Source of the DNA: Deltaproteobacteria bacterium
GTDB taxonomy: Bacteria; Desulfobacterota; Binatia; UBA9968
NCBI GenBank assembly: GCA_016874755.1
Contig: VGTH01000050.1
Location: 1 to 39,034, forward strand
Length of the DNA: 39,034 bases
Direction: 5' to 3'
The stretch's first letter is position 1; each line of letters begins with the position of its first letter. The notes below the pieces were generated by a model. That model made no database searches. It worked only from the letters and a program-made list of their open reading frames with translations, and was not told the origin of the DNA. A program made the translations under genes and the position numbers. Positions 31,486-39,034 of the stretch are shown piece after piece.

Positions 31486-34284
31486 ATGGACTACAAAGAA
31501 ACACTTAATTTGCCGAAGACGGCTTTCCCCATGCGCGCCAACCTGCCGCAGAACGAGCCCAAGCAGGTCGAGAAGTGGGACGCCGAGCGCACCTATTTCA
31601 AGATGCTCGATGCCAACGCCGGCAAAGAAAAGTTCATCCTGCACGACGGGCCGCCCTACGCCAACGGCAACATTCACATTGGCCATGCGCTCAACAAGAT
31701 TCTCAAGGACATCATCGTTAAATATCGTTCGATGACCGGCTTTCACTCGCCCTACGTGCCGGGTTGGGACTGCCACGGTCTGCCGATCGAACAACAGGTG
31801 GAAAAAAATGTCGGACGCGCCAAGAAACTGGCGATGAGCAAGTCGGAGGTCCGCAAGCTTTGTAAAGAGTATGCTGAGAAGTTTATTTCGATTCAGCGCG
31901 AAGAATTTAAACGGCTGGGTGTGTTGGGCGATTGGCAGCATCCCTACCGCACGCTCGACCCGCAGTACGAAGCGCAGGAAGTCCGCGAGCTCGGCAAGTT
32001 TGTTGCCTCCGGTGCACTCTACCGCCAGAAAAAGCCGGTCTATTGGTGTGCCTCCTGTATGACCGCACTAGCCGAGGCGGAGGTCGAATACGAAGACCAT
32101 ACCTCCGCGTCGATCTACGTAAAATTTCCCGTGGTAGATGACAAAGGCAAACTCGCAACCCAAAACTCGCAATCCGAAGCAGTGTATTTCGTCATCTGGA
32201 CCACGACTCCCTGGACGCTGCCCGCCAACCAGGCGATCGCGGTCCATCCTGAATTTACCTATCGCCGCGTCAAAACGCCCCAGGGCGATTTGATTATCAA
32301 TCACGAGTTAGTCGCCAAAGTAATGAGCGCGCTGGGTTTCGAAGCGAAAGACTATTCGATCAGCAGCAACGGCTGGCTGGGCGCGGACCTCGAAGGTATT
32401 CAGTGCCGCCACCCCTGGATGGAGCGCAACTCGCAGATCATCCTCGCCGACTATGTGACCCAGGACCAGGGCACCGGCTGCGTCCACATCGCACCCGGCC
32501 ACGGCCAGGAAGACTACAATGCCGGATTAAACTACGGCCTCGAAGTGATGGCGCCGGTCGACGCCGAGGGGAAGTTCACCGCGGAGGCCGGCGACTTGAA
32601 AGGCGAATCGGTTTACAAAGCCGATCCGATTATCATTCAAAAGCTCGCCGGACGCGGCATGCTCCTCAAAGAAGAAAAATTGGCGCACAGCTATCCACAC
32701 TGCTGGCGCTGCAAACGACCGGTGATCTTTCGCGCCACCGAACAGTGGTTCATCTCGATGGAAAAAAACGACCTGCGCAATCAGGCGCTCAAAGCCATCG
32801 ACGAAGTAAGATGGATTCCGCCCTGGGGCCGCGACCGCATTCGCGGCATGCTCAACGCGCGTCCCGACTGGTGCATCTCGCGCCAGCGCTGCTGGGGCGT
32901 GCCGATTCCCGCGGTCTATTGCAAAAATTGCAACCAAGCCGTGCTGACGCGCGAGCTTTGCGACCATGTCGCAGCAATTTTCGCGAAGGAAGGTTCCGAC
33001 GCCTGGTTCAACCGGCCGCTCGAAGAGCTGATTCCGCAAGACTTGAAATGCCCCGGCTGCAATGGTCGTGACTTCACCCGCGAAGAAGATATTCTCGACG
33101 TTTGGTTCGATTCGGGAGTGAGCTTCGCGTCGGTTGTCGAGCAGGATGCTCGCTTAGGCGGCCGCGCCAATCTCTACCTCGAAGGCAGCGACCAACACCG
33201 CGGTTGGTTTCACACCGCCCTGTTGACATCCTTGGCGACCCGCGACCGCGCGCCCTATGAAAACGTGCTGACGCACGGCTTTACCCTGGACGGCAAGGGC
33301 CGCAAGATGTCGAAGTCCGAGGGCAACACCATTGCGCCCCAGGACATCATCAAAAAATCCGGCGCCGAGGTGCTGCGCCTTTGGGTCTCGGCCGAAGATT
33401 TTCGCGAAGACGTGCGCATCTCAGATGAGATTCTCAATCGCTTGATCGAAGCCTATCGCCGGCTGCGCAACACCGCGCGATTTCTCATCAGCAATTTGTA
33501 CGATTTCAATCCCGCGACCGACGCGGTGCCGGTCAAAGATCTCGACGAGCTCGACCGGTGGATCTTGCACCGCACCGAAACCGTGCTGGCGCGCTGCCGC
33601 GAAGCCTATGAGAATTGCGAGTTTCATCTGGTCTTTCACGCGCTCAATAATTTTTGCAGCGTCGACTTGAGCGCGCTCTATCTCGATATCGTCAAGGACC
33701 GCCTCTACTGCGAAGGCACGGCATCAAAAAAACGGCGCGCCGCCCAAACCGCGCTCCATCGGATTCTCGACGTGCTGGTGCACTTGATGGCGCCCATCGT
33801 TTCGTTCACCGCCGAAGAAGTGTGGGGCTACATGCCCGACAAGGACACGCACTCGGCGAGTATTTTCCTGTCGCCCATGCCCGCGCCCGACCGCGCGTTT
33901 CTCAACGACGAGCTAAGTGAAAAATGGGACAAGATTTTCCGCGAGCGCAGCGAGGTCTTAAAAGCGCTTGAGCAGGCGCGCACCGCCGGGGTCATCGGTC
34001 ATTCGCTCGATGCTAAAGTGGTCTTGCAAACTCACAACGGTGCCGCGCCGTTAGCAGCGCTGCTCAGCACCGAGCCGCAGAAGCTCGCCGATGTCCTGAT
34101 CATCTCTCAGGTGACCGCGGCAGAAAGCGCAGGATCGAGTCAAGCGTTGTATCAGGTGGAAAAAGCCCAGGGCGTCAAGTGCGAGCGCTGCTGGAAGTAC
34201 GATTTGAAGGTAGGCACGGACGCCAGCCACCCGACGGTCTGCCCGCGCTGCGCCCAGGTGCTCAACTCTGGAGCGTCGACTTGA
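31486..34284 (+). CDS. ileS: isoleucyl-tRNA synthetase
   Basis: This class I aminoacyl-tRNA synthetase has 932 residues. It shows the HIGH motif at 64-67 in [16 protein letters not shown] and KMSKS at 607-611 in [17 protein letters not shown]. The editing domain has [16 protein letters not shown] and the [16 protein letters not shown] block, and [15 protein letters not shown] is present. The C-terminal zinc finger is C899-x2-C902 and C919-x2-C922. This is the bacterial type of normal length. Part of the early editing-domain loop ([11 protein letters not shown], bases 32149-32180) is encoded by sequence resembling the GAAAC-type repeat. The stop overlaps the TTG start of lspA, the order seen in many bacteria. 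Confidence 0.97.
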   Translation: MDYKETLNLPKTAFPMRANLPQNEPKQVEKWDAERTYFKMLDANAGKEKFILHDGPPYANGNIHIGHALNKILKDIIVKYRSMTGFHSPYVPGWDCHGLPIEQQVEKNVGRAKKLAMSKSEVRKLCKEYAEKFISIQREEFKRLGVLGDWQHPYRTLDPQYEAQEVRELGKFVASGALYRQKKPVYWCASCMTALAEAEVEYEDHTSASIYVKFPVVDDKGKLATQNSQSEAVYFVIWTTTPWTLPANQAIAVHPEFTYRRVKTPQGDLIINHELVAKVMSALGFEAKDYSISSNGWLGADLEGIQCRHPWMERNSQIILADYVTQDQGTGCVHIAPGHGQEDYNAGLNYGLEVMAPVDAEGKFTAEAGDLKGESVYKADPIIIQKLAGRGMLLKEEKLAHSYPHCWRCKRPVIFRATEQWFISMEKNDLRNQALKAIDEVRWIPPWGRDRIRGMLNARPDWCISRQRCWGVPIPAVYCKNCNQAVLTRELCDHVAAIFAKEGSDAWFNRPLEELIPQDLKCPGCNGRDFTREEDILDVWFDSGVSFASVVEQDARLGGRANLYLEGSDQHRGWFHTALLTSLATRDRAPYENVLTHGFTLDGKGRKMSKSEGNTIAPQDIIKKSGAEVLRLWVSAEDFREDVRISDEILNRLIEAYRRLRNTARFLISNLYDFNPATDAVPVKDLDELDRWILHRTETVLARCREAYENCEFHLVFHALNNFCSVDLSALYLDIVKDRLYCEGTASKKRRAAQTALHRILDVLVHLMAPIVSFTAEEVWGYMPDKDTHSASIFLSPMPAPDRAFLNDELSEKWDKIFRERSEVLKALEQARTAGVIGHSLDAKVVLQTHNGAAPLAALLSTEPQKLADVLIISQVTAAESAGSSQALYQVEKAQGVKCERCWKYDLKVGTDASHPTVCPRCAQVLNSGAST

Positions 34285-34784
34285 GCAGCAAAACCCGTCT
34301 GGTCACGATTTGGCTTGCCGTCATTCTGGTCCTCGACCAGGCGACCAAACTGATCGTCGATCGCAGCATGCCGCTGTACCATTCGATTCCGCTCATCGAC
34401 AATTTTTTCAATCTCACTTACATCCGCAACACCGGCGCTGCCTTCGGCATCTTTGCCGGCAGCGCCGAAATTTTTCGCCGGCCGTTTTTGATCGTGGTTT
34501 CGATCGTCGCGATTATTTTCATCGTCAACATGCTGCGCCGTCTACCGGCGCGGGAAACCGGTCTCAGCACCGCTCTGGCGTTCATTCTCGGCGGCGCCAT
34601 CGGCAATTTGATCGATCGGCTGATCTACGGCGAGGTGATCGACTTCCTCGACTTCCATTGGTCGGGCTACCACTGGCCGGCGTTCAACGTCGCCGACAGT
34701 TTCATCACTGTCGGCGTTGCGATCACGATTTTCTATCTCGTGCGCGCCAAAGGCGAAGACCCCTTCGCCGCCGCATCGCGATAG
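34281..34784 (+). CDS. lspA: lipoprotein signal peptidase (signal peptidase II)
   Basis: LspA removes signal peptides from diacylglyceryl-modified prolipoproteins at the inner membrane. The frame is open from 34179 inside ileS. The family N-terminus begins at the TTG at 34281, which overlaps the ileS stop (TTGA) and has GGAG eight bases upstream. This gives 167 residues with four membrane helices. The catalytic aspartates are D121 in GEVIDFLDF and D139 in AFNVADSFI, matching the two essential Asp residues of E. coli Lsp[13 protein letters not shown] and [14 protein letters not shown] are the other signatures. Coupled translation with ileS is likely. Confidence 0.95.
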   Translation: MSSKTRLVTIWLAVILVLDQATKLIVDRSMPLYHSIPLIDNFFNLTYIRNTGAAFGIFAGSAEIFRRPFLIVVSIVAIIFIVNMLRRLPARETGLSTALAFILGGAIGNLIDRLIYGEVIDFLDFHWSGYHWPAFNVADSFITVGVAITIFYLVRAKGEDPFAAASR

Positions 34785-34801
34785 TTCTATCGGGCTTGAG
34801 C

Positions 34802-35827
34802 TCAGCTCTTTTGCGCCAAGATCAATGTAGTCCCTGGTAAGGTCTTGGGGATGTCGCCATGGATCGTGATCGACGCAAACTCGGCCCGCTTGAGCCAATC
34901 TGAATACTGCGACAGGGTCCAGCATTCGCCTTCCGGCGTGTGGGTCAGCGTGTAGACGGAGAAACGCAGCGCAAATGTCGGCTCGGTGCGTTCTTCGTTG
35001 GGCACAAAATCGTTCACAACGAAAATTCCGCCGGGTTTGAGCGCGGAGTACGCCTTGGCAAACAGCTCCTGATTGCCTTTGGGCGATTCGAAGCGGCAGA
35101 AGTTACTCGCCAAAACCAAATCATAATGATTCGTTTCAATGTTCGCCGTATGATGCTCGCCGTCGATGAAGCGAATCTTTCCTTCGAGACCGCGTTCCTT
35201 GTTAGCCTTCTTCGCCACCGCGTTGACGTTGGGCCAATCCAACTGCGTGACCTGGGCGGTCGGATCGCGCGTGACAATCGTCATGCCAAAAATGCTCGAG
35301 CCGCCGGCGATATCGAGAACTTTGATTCCTTTGCGCTCACCGCCAATTTTGAGAATATCGCAGAGCGCTTTTGCCGCTGGCTCGGCGATGACAATGATGC
35401 CAAGCACGAGCTTCTCCCAGACTTGCAGCTCGGCGTTGGTGTCCATGCGCCTGAGCGGCTTGCCGGTTTTGAGCGACTCTTTCAAGTGCGCCATGCCGTC
35501 CCACAGCGCCAGCGCGACATGGCGGAAGTCGCCGCAGTAGGAAGGCTTGCCTTCGACGAGAAAGACTTGGCTGGTCGGCGTGTTGTAGTAGCAGCCGTCT
35601 TTTTTTTCAATCAATCCCAGTGCCAGCAAACTATCGAGCACGATTCTGGTCGCGCGCGGATCGGTGCCGGCCGCGCCGGCAATCTCTCCGGCGCTGTGCA
35701 AGCCCTCGTCGATGTGGGTAAAAAAATCGTACTCGATCGCGGCGTCGAGGATCTGGCTGTTGGCGAAGTCGCCGAGAATCCGCATCAGCGGCCGCGGCGA
35801 CAGTTCTTCTCGGCTAGCATCGGCCAT
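34802..35827 (-). CDS. SAM-dependent O-methyltransferase-like protein with winged-helix dimerisation domain
   Basis: The 341-residue protein has an N-terminal winged-helix dimerisation domain (NSQILDAAIEYDFFTHI, TRIVLDSLLALGLIEKKDG) and a Rossmann methyltransferase domain. SAM motif I is VLDIAGGSSIFG (D172, G175, G176), and the ALKPGGIFVVNDF block follows. This is the layout of the O-methyltransferase family that includes plant caffeate-type and bacterial BchU-type enzymes. The usual catalytic His of the HxWxD segment is absent: the equivalent region reads LASNFCRFESPKGNQ. Methyl acceptor and even O-specificity are therefore open. Its start lies two bases after the stop of the HDO-like gene, so it is the last gene of a tight minus-strand operon. 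Confidence 0.82.
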   Translation of the reverse strand: MADASREELSPRPLMRILGDFANSQILDAAIEYDFFTHIDEGLHSAGEIAGAAGTDPRATRIVLDSLLALGLIEKKDGCYYNTPTSQVFLVEGKPSYCGDFRHVALALWDGMAHLKESLKTGKPLRRMDTNAELQVWEKLVLGIIVIAEPAAKALCDILKIGGERKGIKVLDIAGGSSIFGMTIVTRDPTAQVTQLDWPNVNAVAKKANKERGLEGKIRFIDGEHHTANIETNHYDLVLASNFCRFESPKGNQELFAKAYSALKPGGIFVVNDFVPNEERTEPTFALRFSVYTLTHTPEGECWTLSQYSDWLKRAEFASITIHGDIPKTLPGTTLILAQKS

Positions 35828-35829
35828 GA

Positions 35830-36624
35830 TTATTCTTTGTAAAAGCCTTCCTTTTTGATCTGCTGGTAGACTCCCTCGAAAAACATCGCGAAATAGGAAG
35901 TTCCCATGCGCATGCAGTATTCTAAATTGAAACCAGGCCGGGTCTCGGCTCTACCTTCGATCAGCAGGTTCTTCAAAACCAGCCAATCGAGGTCGGCGTG
36001 GGCCATGATGCCGTCATGTTCTTCCAAGTCGGCCTTGGCGTGGACGCGGAAATAGACGATTTTCTCTTCAGGAAACTGGTAGCTTTTGCGCAGCGCGCCG
36101 CCAAAAAACCGCGCCCAGTGGCCGACTGCTTCTTCGACGCAGAACGACGCCCACCATTCGGCGATGGTCCCCTCGTACAGGACACCGCGGTAATACTCTA
36201 AGAAGGCGCGGCATTCGGCGAGCATTTCGTACTCGACCATTTCTTCGTCGCGCAGACCGAAGTTGCGCCCCTGCTCAAGCACGATTTGGATATGGCCCGG
36301 CGGCTTGGGATGGATCATCTCATCGGCCACGTGGGCGGCAAAATGTTTCAGCAGCTCGGGATGGCGTTTGAAGAACGGCTGCTGGCGCTGGTAGGCAACG
36401 CCGTGGAAATTGTTGATCTCGGCGACGAAGCCGTACCAGTTCTGCCAAAAAATTTTGATCGCCTCCATCGGCAGCGTGCCGCTGCCCATTTCGGTATGAA
36501 ATCGCCCTTTGATGAGCCACTTATCGGCGATGCCCAAGAGGTATGACTTCAAGTCGGCGATGACCGCATTGGCTTCCTGCTCGGAAAGTTTCTTGCCGGT
36601 AAAATCTTGTCTGCCTAGTCCCAT
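35830..36624 (-). CDS. haem-oxygenase-like (HDO / TenA-PqqC-type) iron-containing protein
   Basis: The 264-residue, all-helical protein belongs to the haem-oxygenase-like fold group with TenA, PqqC, CADD and UndA. Conserved acidic and His positions that could bind two irons are E102 with H105/H111 in VADEMIHPKPPGH, E164/E165 and H169 in CVEEAVGHWARF, and H195, D199 and H203 in YFRVHAKADLEEHDG. The last cluster fits the H-x3-D-x3-H type seen in haem-oxygenase-like diiron oxygenases. These enzymes carry out unusual O2-dependent oxidations, including N-oxygenation, decarboxylation and desaturation; the substrate here is unknown. AGGAGG lies seven bases before the ATG. It sits between an FAD-linked oxidase gene and a methyltransferase gene in one operon. 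Confidence 0.75.
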   Translation of the reverse strand: MGLGRQDFTGKKLSEQEANAVIADLKSYLLGIADKWLIKGRFHTEMGSGTLPMEAIKIFWQNWYGFVAEINNFHGVAYQRQQPFFKRHPELLKHFAAHVADEMIHPKPPGHIQIVLEQGRNFGLRDEEMVEYEMLAECRAFLEYYRGVLYEGTIAEWWASFCVEEAVGHWARFFGGALRKSYQFPEEKIVYFRVHAKADLEEHDGIMAHADLDWLVLKNLLIEGRAETRPGFNLEYCMRMGTSYFAMFFEGVYQQIKKEGFYKE

Positions 36625-36647
36625 GGGTTGTCCTCCTAAAGGGCGCT

Positions 36648-38132
36648 CTAGCAGAGTGCGCCCGGATTCAGAATGTTATTTGGGTCGACCAGCCGCTTGA
36701 TCTCTTTGACGACGTCATAGAGGCTGCCCAAACGCTGGTACGGCACCGGGCCTTTGGTGCTGAGCGTCGGCGCCGTCCAGACCACACCGCGTTCGTTGCT
36801 AAACTGCGCCACCATGCCCATCCAGCGCCGCAGCTTGCCGACGTCTTCATCGTCGTAGGGATTGTAAAAAGTAAAATACTCTTCTTTGATCGCCAAGTCG
36901 CGCGTTACGTAGCTGTCGTGCTGCGGCGAATGCGCCGCGTCCCAAAGGCCGCACTCACGCTTGGCCGCCTCGTCGAGATCGTACATTTCCTTCATGAAGC
37001 GCAGCGGATACATCTTCGACGTCACGGCAAACATTCCGGTATGCCGCACCACCACGCCGCACCATCCATCGGGGCCCATAATATGGTAGTCGGGCCAGCT
37101 GTGCAGGCCATGTTCCTGGGCCTTGGCGCCCATCGATTTTTCGGCGATCTCCGCAACGTCGACGCCGCCCGCCGATTCGTAAACTCGCCGCATCCGCTTT
37201 TCTTTAAAAGCCAGCTCTTCCTGATCGCGCGCCATGATCACGGTCTTTAGGAAAAACCAGGCATCGTCAGGAACTTTTTTCTTGTCGTACAGCCCCTCTT
37301 CCAGGGGCCAATGGTACTGCCAGCGATCGGTGAAGTGAATATCGAAGACCACTTCGCCTTTGACCAATTCGATCAGAGAATTCTGAACTTTCTGAAGCTG
37401 ATCGCGGCGAAATGTGTAGCAGTAATCGTGCAGCCATTCGCGCCTGCCCTCGATCGCCCGCAAACAAACCTTGCTGATGATGCCCATCGAGCCCGCGGCC
37501 AGCGTGAATAAACCCAGCAGATCGGGCAAGTGAATCCATTTTTGAAACGGCCCAAACGTGGTGCCTTGATTCGCCAGCGCACCCAAACGAATGGTTTCGC
37601 CGTTGGCAAGAATAACTTCCAGTCCCAGCACCATGTCGGCGATCCAACCGTAGCGGCTCATGCCGTAGCCGATGCCGCCTTTGTTGATCATCGCGCCGAT
37701 GACCACGGCTGGACCGTAGGTGCCAAAGTTCGGCAGCATCAGGCCATGCTGGCGCAGCGCGTGATGGATCGCATAAACGCTCGCGCCGCCTTCGGCGATG
37801 ACGTAGTTCATCTCCCGATTGACTTCGAGAACCTTGTCCATGCCGAGCATGTCGAGCAGCAGGCCGCCCTTGAGCGGCGAGCTAATGCCCATGCCCACGC
37901 CCCCCTTGGCAACGATAGGAATCTTGTTCTCGTTGGCAAATCGCAGAATGTCGGCAACTTTATGGCCGCCCTCGATATCGGATTCAATGCGCACAATCAC
38001 ATCGGGCAAAAAGCGATAGGCGCCGTAGGCCAGCGTGTGTTGATAATTGATCTTGTCGATGGGATTGGTCGAAACCAAGCGCGCCCCGACGATCTCTGTT
38101 AGCTTGGTGACAATTTCGTCTAGGGAAAGCAT
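36648..38132 (-). CDS. FAD-linked oxidase (PCMH/VAO type)
   Basis: The 494-residue flavoprotein has a PCMH-type FAD-binding domain: HKVADILRFANENKIPIVAKG, GGLLLDMLGMDKVLEVNREMNYVIAEGGASVYAIHHAL, INKGGIGYGMSRYGWIADMVLGLEVILANGE and LFTLAAGSMGIISKVCLRA. It ends with the common VDPNNILNPGALC. It is distinct from the GlcD and GlcE copies at 16200-20328, lacking the HAGDGNLHP motif of GlcD. The substrate domain resembles vanillyl-alcohol/4-cresol oxidase-like enzymes, so phenolic or hydroxy-acid substrates are possible. I see no His or Cys clearly placed for covalent FAD. The start has no visible Shine-Dalgarno. It follows the SDR gene by 22 bases and precedes the HDO-like gene by 23. Confidence 0.82.
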   Translation of the reverse strand: MLSLDEIVTKLTEIVGARLVSTNPIDKINYQHTLAYGAYRFLPDVIVRIESDIEGGHKVADILRFANENKIPIVAKGGVGMGISSPLKGGLLLDMLGMDKVLEVNREMNYVIAEGGASVYAIHHALRQHGLMLPNFGTYGPAVVIGAMINKGGIGYGMSRYGWIADMVLGLEVILANGETIRLGALANQGTTFGPFQKWIHLPDLLGLFTLAAGSMGIISKVCLRAIEGRREWLHDYCYTFRRDQLQKVQNSLIELVKGEVVFDIHFTDRWQYHWPLEEGLYDKKKVPDDAWFFLKTVIMARDQEELAFKEKRMRRVYESAGGVDVAEIAEKSMGAKAQEHGLHSWPDYHIMGPDGWCGVVVRHTGMFAVTSKMYPLRFMKEMYDLDEAAKRECGLWDAAHSPQHDSYVTRDLAIKEEYFTFYNPYDDEDVGKLRRWMGMVAQFSNERGVVWTAPTLSTKGPVPYQRLGSLYDVVKEIKRLVDPNNILNPGALC

Positions 38133-38154
38133 GACAAGACTTTTGATTTTTCAA

Positions 38155-38928
38155 TTAGAGTTGCAGGTGGCTGCCGCCGGTTATCAGGATATGACTACCG
38201 GTCAGCATGCTCGCTTCATCACCGGCGAGAAAAGCGATCGCGCCGGCGACGTCTTGCGGGTAGAGATGTTTTTTGAGCGGCCGAGTCTCTTTCACCCGTT
38301 CCCGAAAGGCTTCGGGCATGATCATCGAAGCGTCGGTCAGCGTGAACGCCGGCGTAACCACGTTGACGGCAATGCCTAATGGACCGAGCTCGATCGCCAT
38401 GGTGTTCGCCATCGACTCCAGCGCCGATTTCGCCGCGGCGTAAGCTCCCATGCGCGGCAAGGGCTGCTGCGCTAGCCGTGTGCTGACGACGACGATGCGG
38501 CCGGCCTTTTGCGCTCTCATGTCCGGCAAGCAGGCCTGCACGCAGTGGTAGAACGCCGACAGCTCGTGATCGATCGCCGCGTGAAACCTTTCCCAGGAAA
38601 TCTCGTGCAGCGGACTGACCTGGAACGGGAAGTAGGCGTTGTTGACCAGCACATCGAGCGCGCCAAGTTTGGCCTTGGTCGCTGCGACCATCGCGTCAAC
38701 TTGCGACCGTTGCCTGACGTCGGCTTGAAAAATCATGCCGCGGCCGCCGCCGCTTTCTATTTCCGCCAACACCTTTTGCGCGGCATCTTTGTTTTGGAAA
38801 TAGTTGACGACCACGGCAGCGCCGCCTTGGGCCAGGCGAATCGCCGCAGCGGCGCCGATGCCTCGGCTCGCGCCGGTGACCAGCACAACTTTACCGTGTA
38901 AGGAAGGAGGGGTTTTCTGCTCCGCCAT
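38155..38928 (-). CDS. short-chain dehydrogenase/reductase (SDR)
   Basis: The 257-residue classical SDR has the cofactor motif TGASRGIG after KVVLVTG and DVLVNNAYF in place of the usual NNAG. The catalytic Ser lies in RIVVVSTRLA and the YxxxK in GAYAAAKSALE. It ends with GSHILITGGSHLQL. It is probably an NAD(P)-dependent oxidoreductase of the FabG-like group; the basic residues after the first strand do not settle NADP versus NAD. The frame is open to 38979. The ATG at 38928 (MAEQKTPPSLHGK) gives the normal N-terminus and avoids overlap with the stop of the upstream gene. It is the second gene of the operon that enters from the right edge. Confidence 0.88.
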   Translation of the reverse strand: MAEQKTPPSLHGKVVLVTGASRGIGAAAAIRLAQGGAAVVVNYFQNKDAAQKVLAEIESGGGRGMIFQADVRQRSQVDAMVAATKAKLGALDVLVNNAYFPFQVSPLHEISWERFHAAIDHELSAFYHCVQACLPDMRAQKAGRIVVVSTRLAQQPLPRMGAYAAAKSALESMANTMAIELGPLGIAVNVVTPAFTLTDASMIMPEAFRERVKETRPLKKHLYPQDVAGAIAFLAGDEASMLTGSHILITGGSHLQL

Positions 38929-38941
38929 GACGCTGCCAGGA

Positions 38942-39034
38942 CTATATTGCCGCCTCGCCTTGCGCGGCGTTCTTTTCATACTTGGCGGCGTTGCTCTTGA
39001 ACGATTCGAACTTCATTCTCACGTAAGGCGAGGT
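38942..39034 (-). CDS. 3' end of an unidentified gene (partial), upstream in the SDR operon
   Basis: On the minus strand one frame is open from the window edge to a TAG at 38944-38942. It encodes 30 residues (YVRMKFESFKSNAAKYEKNA, then a short tail ending in AAI). The Lys/Glu-rich amphipathic ending looks like a protein C-terminus. It lies 13 bases before the preferred SDR start, so co-transcription is likely. It is too short to assign a family. Confidence 0.5.
   Translation of the reverse strand, partial: TSPYVRMKFESFKSNAAKYEKNAAQGEAAI

Overview
The window is a stretch of moderately GC-rich bacterial chromosome with tightly packed genes. It contains housekeeping genes (hemW, lipB-lipA, recD2, ileS-lspA, an MltD-type transglycosylase) mixed with catabolic and transport genes: a TRAP transporter with an amidase, a three-subunit glycolate-oxidase-type operon, a UbiD decarboxylase with a class II aldolase, and an oxidase/methyltransferase/SDR cluster. 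An outer-membrane beta-barrel protein and an LpxL-like acyltransferase suggest a Gram-negative envelope. The gene mix resembles uncultured soil lineages of the Deltaproteobacteria-like / Binatota / Tectomicrobia kind, but that placement is inference and no marker RNA is present. I see no tRNA, rRNA, CRISPR array, IS element or prophage. No gap between genes exceeds about 275 bases.

Layout, left to right. 1-6033: a gene tail, a TPR/beta-barrel secreted protein behind a good sigma70-like promoter, hemW (minus), a DUF898 membrane protein with an M48 protease (plus), and an MBL-fold protein of the class II cyclic-nucleotide phosphodiesterase type (minus). 6157-8804: divergent from that phosphodiesterase is an unusual composite gene with a cyclic-nucleotide-binding domain, a MalT-like winged-helix/TPR region and an SLC13/DASS-type permease. 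As written it is broken by one in-frame TAA and one frameshift. 8910-10451: lipB-lipA. 10552-15936 (minus): dctP, a strong hairpin, dctQ, dctM and an amidase, transcribed from a clear promoter upstream of dctP. 16200-20328 (plus): glcD-glcF-glcE, divergent from the TRAP operon.

20410-27223: a DoxX-like protein (minus), the transglycosylase with its terminator, a maleate isomerase/Asp-Glu racemase family enzyme, recD2 (minus) and a CorC/HlyC-type CBS membrane protein. 27497-30832 (minus): an acyltransferase, a class II aldolase and a UbiD decarboxylase, closed by a strong terminator. 31066-34784 (plus): a very small HExxH protein, then ileS-lspA. 34802-39034 (minus): an operon running from an unidentified gene entering at the right edge through an SDR, an FAD-linked oxidase, a haem-oxygenase-like (HDO/TenA-type) protein and a SAM methyltransferase.

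Likely joint actions: the TRAP-amidase operon and the divergent glc operon could form an uptake, hydrolysis and oxidation route for a small (hydroxy)acid or its amide. The phosphodiesterase and the cyclic-nucleotide-binding transporter could form a local second-messenger circuit. The right-hand cluster looks like an undescribed tailoring or degradation pathway. Non-coding structure includes a dispersed GAAAC-rich repeat, a palindromic repetitive element at 27304-27377, and a near-identical promoter block upstream of dctP and the doxX-like gene.
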